A DNA stretch of 46,093 nt, from positions 1-46,093 of the forward strand of contig JAKMDW010000080.1 in the NCBI GenBank assembly GCA_022426245.1, in the 5' to 3' direction. Below, one piece after another: positions 45,010 through 46,093 of this stretch. The position numbers were made by a program, and so were the translations under genes. The stretch comes from Alphaproteobacteria bacterium (GTDB lineage: Bacteria; Pseudomonadota; Alphaproteobacteria; RS24). Within the stretch, counting starts at the first letter, position 1. The number at the start of each line of letters is the position of its first letter. Under the pieces are notes generated by a model that ran no database searches, was not told the DNA's origin, and worked only from the letters and a program-made list of their open reading frames with translations.

Positions 45010-45073
45010 GAATAACTCCCAGACCTAGCTTGGGAATTAGGGCGACAACCACTGTCGGCAAGCTGAGATGGGG

Positions 45074-46093
45074 TTATTCGGCGGCCAGCTTTTGCGTCGG
45101 AGCCGCTTGCGCGCCGCGCACGAGTTTGCCCGGTTTAGCGCCGGTCGGCGCACCATCTCTATAAGTTACCTCACCGGCGACCATGGTGACGCTGTAACCG
45201 CTGGCGCGTTGCATCAAGCGGCGACCGCCTGCGGGCAGGTCGTAGTTAATTTCGGGCAGGTGCAAGCGCAGCTTGTCGAAGTCAATAACGTTAATATCGG
45301 CACGATAACCGGCCTTCAAAATACCGCGATCATGCAGGCCAACCCACTGCGCCGTGTCGCGGGTTTGCTTGCTGATGAGCAATTCGAGCGGCAGGCCTGG
45401 GCCGCGTGTGCGGTCGCGCCCCCAATGGGTCAGCAGGCTGGTCGGGAACGAGCCATCGCAAATCATCCCGACATGGGCGCCGCCATCTGACAGGCCCGGC
45501 AGGCTGGCCTTGCTTTCCAGCATGGTGCGCGTGCTGTCGAGATTGCCATCGGCAAAATTGAGGAATGGGAAATAGAGAACACCGCGGCCATCATCTTGCA
45601 GCATTAAGTCAAGCGCGACTTCTACTTCGCTAATGGCGCGTTGTTTGGCGATTGCCGCAACGGTTTTGTCGGCGCTGGGTTCATAATCCGGCGGGTCACC
45701 CAGCACAAAAATTTTACCAAAGCTGGCAAGCAGGGCGCGGACAAATGGGTTCTCAGATCCGGCTTCCTCGCTAAGAAGTTGGGCGCGAAAATCAGTATCG
45801 CGTAAAGCTGCGACTTTTTCGGCCAGAGGAAGTTCAGCAATTTTAGCAAAGCTCGGATGACCGGAAAGCGGGTTGAGCGTCAGTTCCAGCCCCAGCAAAA
45901 CACCGACCGGACGCGGGCCAACTTGGCCGCGCATCGGCAGACCATCGGCGTCACCTTGCTCCAACCAATCAGTCAGATGTCGCCATAGGGTCGGTTTGCT
46001 GTCGGCTTGCGCGATGGAGACAGAAAGCGGACGCCCCGATTGCTCAACCAGTCGGCGCAGCATCGCCATTTCTGCGTGCATATCGTCGAAGTC
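45074..46093 (-). CDS. N-acyl-D-amino-acid deacylase-like amidohydrolase (partial)
   Basis: The gene runs off the right edge; 339 C-terminal residues are visible (frame open to 46093). It has the metal-dependent amidohydrolase end of the D-aminoacylase group: GLSDGGAHVGMICDGSFPTSLLTHWGRDR (metal Asp and the substrate Arg-rich loop), the KQTRDTAQWVGLHDRGILKAGYRADINVIDFDKL hydantoinase-type C-terminal strand, and a VAGEVTYRDGAPTGAKPGKLVRG close. The N-terminal HxH is outside the window. Such enzymes hydrolyse N-acyl-D-amino acids. The acylase gene follows by 64 nt. Confidence 0.88.
   Translation of the reverse strand, partial: DFDDMHAEMAMLRRLVEQSGRPLSVSIAQADSKPTLWRHLTDWLEQGDADGLPMRGQVGPRPVGVLLGLELTLNPLSGHPSFAKIAELPLAEKVAALRDTDFRAQLLSEEAGSENPFVRALLASFGKIFVLGDPPDYEPSADKTVAAIAKQRAISEVEVALDLMLQDDGRGVLYFPFLNFADGNLDSTRTMLESKASLPGLSDGGAHVGMICDGSFPTSLLTHWGRDRTRGPGLPLELLISKQTRDTAQWVGLHDRGILKAGYRADINVIDFDKLRLHLPEINYDLPAGGRRLMQRASGYSVTMVAGEVTYRDGAPTGAKPGKLVRGAQAAPTQKLAAE

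Overview
This 46 kb window reads as chromosome from a compact, GC-moderate alphaproteobacterium. The evidence is gene content and order: MipZ, a divisome-positioning ATPase known from alphaproteobacteria; DUF1489, DUF3572 and DUF983 proteins; and the block pyrB-pyrC'-plsY-dprA-topA-rnr-DUF983-NUDIX-rpmG next to ruvX//gatCAB. Coding density is very high. Genes in operons overlap by 1 to 14 nt (about 50 nt at the HAD/dinB junction), and several convergent pairs share their stop codons. Dark-matter genes and short secreted or membrane proteins suggest a marine or other streamlined lineage, but the species cannot be named from this sequence alone.

Layout. (1) 1-345: the right end of something inserted in a tRNA-Leu gene. 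It holds the 3' end of an unknown gene, an AT-rich stretch with direct repeats, and a 55-nt 3' tRNA-Leu fragment with encoded CCA and no 5' half. (2) 355-2280: small membrane proteins, including two that look paralogous, a 57-aa acidic protein and a MAPEG protein. (3) 2396-6892: MgtE, a secreted kelch protein, DUF1489, PanC and an SDR. (4) 6982-12270: a cell-division and proteolysis block (mipZ, membrane DnaJ-domain protein, Dac carboxypeptidase with SPOR domain, clpS, clpA). (5) 12274-16914, minus strand: rpmG, then after a strong terminator DUF3572, HAD, dinB, ridA, a FemAB-like acetyltransferase and a HIT protein. (6) 16996-29738, minus strand: ruvX, a subtilase lipoprotein with a small outer-membrane-like partner, then pyrB, a catalytically dead pyrC', plsY, dprA, topA, rnr, DUF983 and NUDIX. 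(7) 29866-33112: gatCAB. (8) 33109-42085: a catabolic region with two PaaG-like crotonases, a coniferyl-aldehyde-type dehydrogenase, glutaryl-CoA dehydrogenase, a reductase-lipoprotein-globin operon, and a TauD dioxygenase-GST-SDR operon. (9) 42088-46093: a 47-aa membrane protein, an O6-alkylguanine repair protein, a penicillin-acylase-family hydrolase and the 3' part of an N-acyl-D-amino-acid-deacylase-like gene.

Most of the window is housekeeping. The parts most worth a second look are the reductase-lipoprotein-globin operon (37606-39511), the coupled subtilase lipoprotein and barrel-like protein placed inside a conserved housekeeping block (27127-29141), the PyrC' pseudoenzyme, the tRNA-Leu insertion scar, and the dioxygenase operon ending in an SDR that lacks the usual catalytic lysine. 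All functional calls are from reading motifs by eye; no database search was possible.
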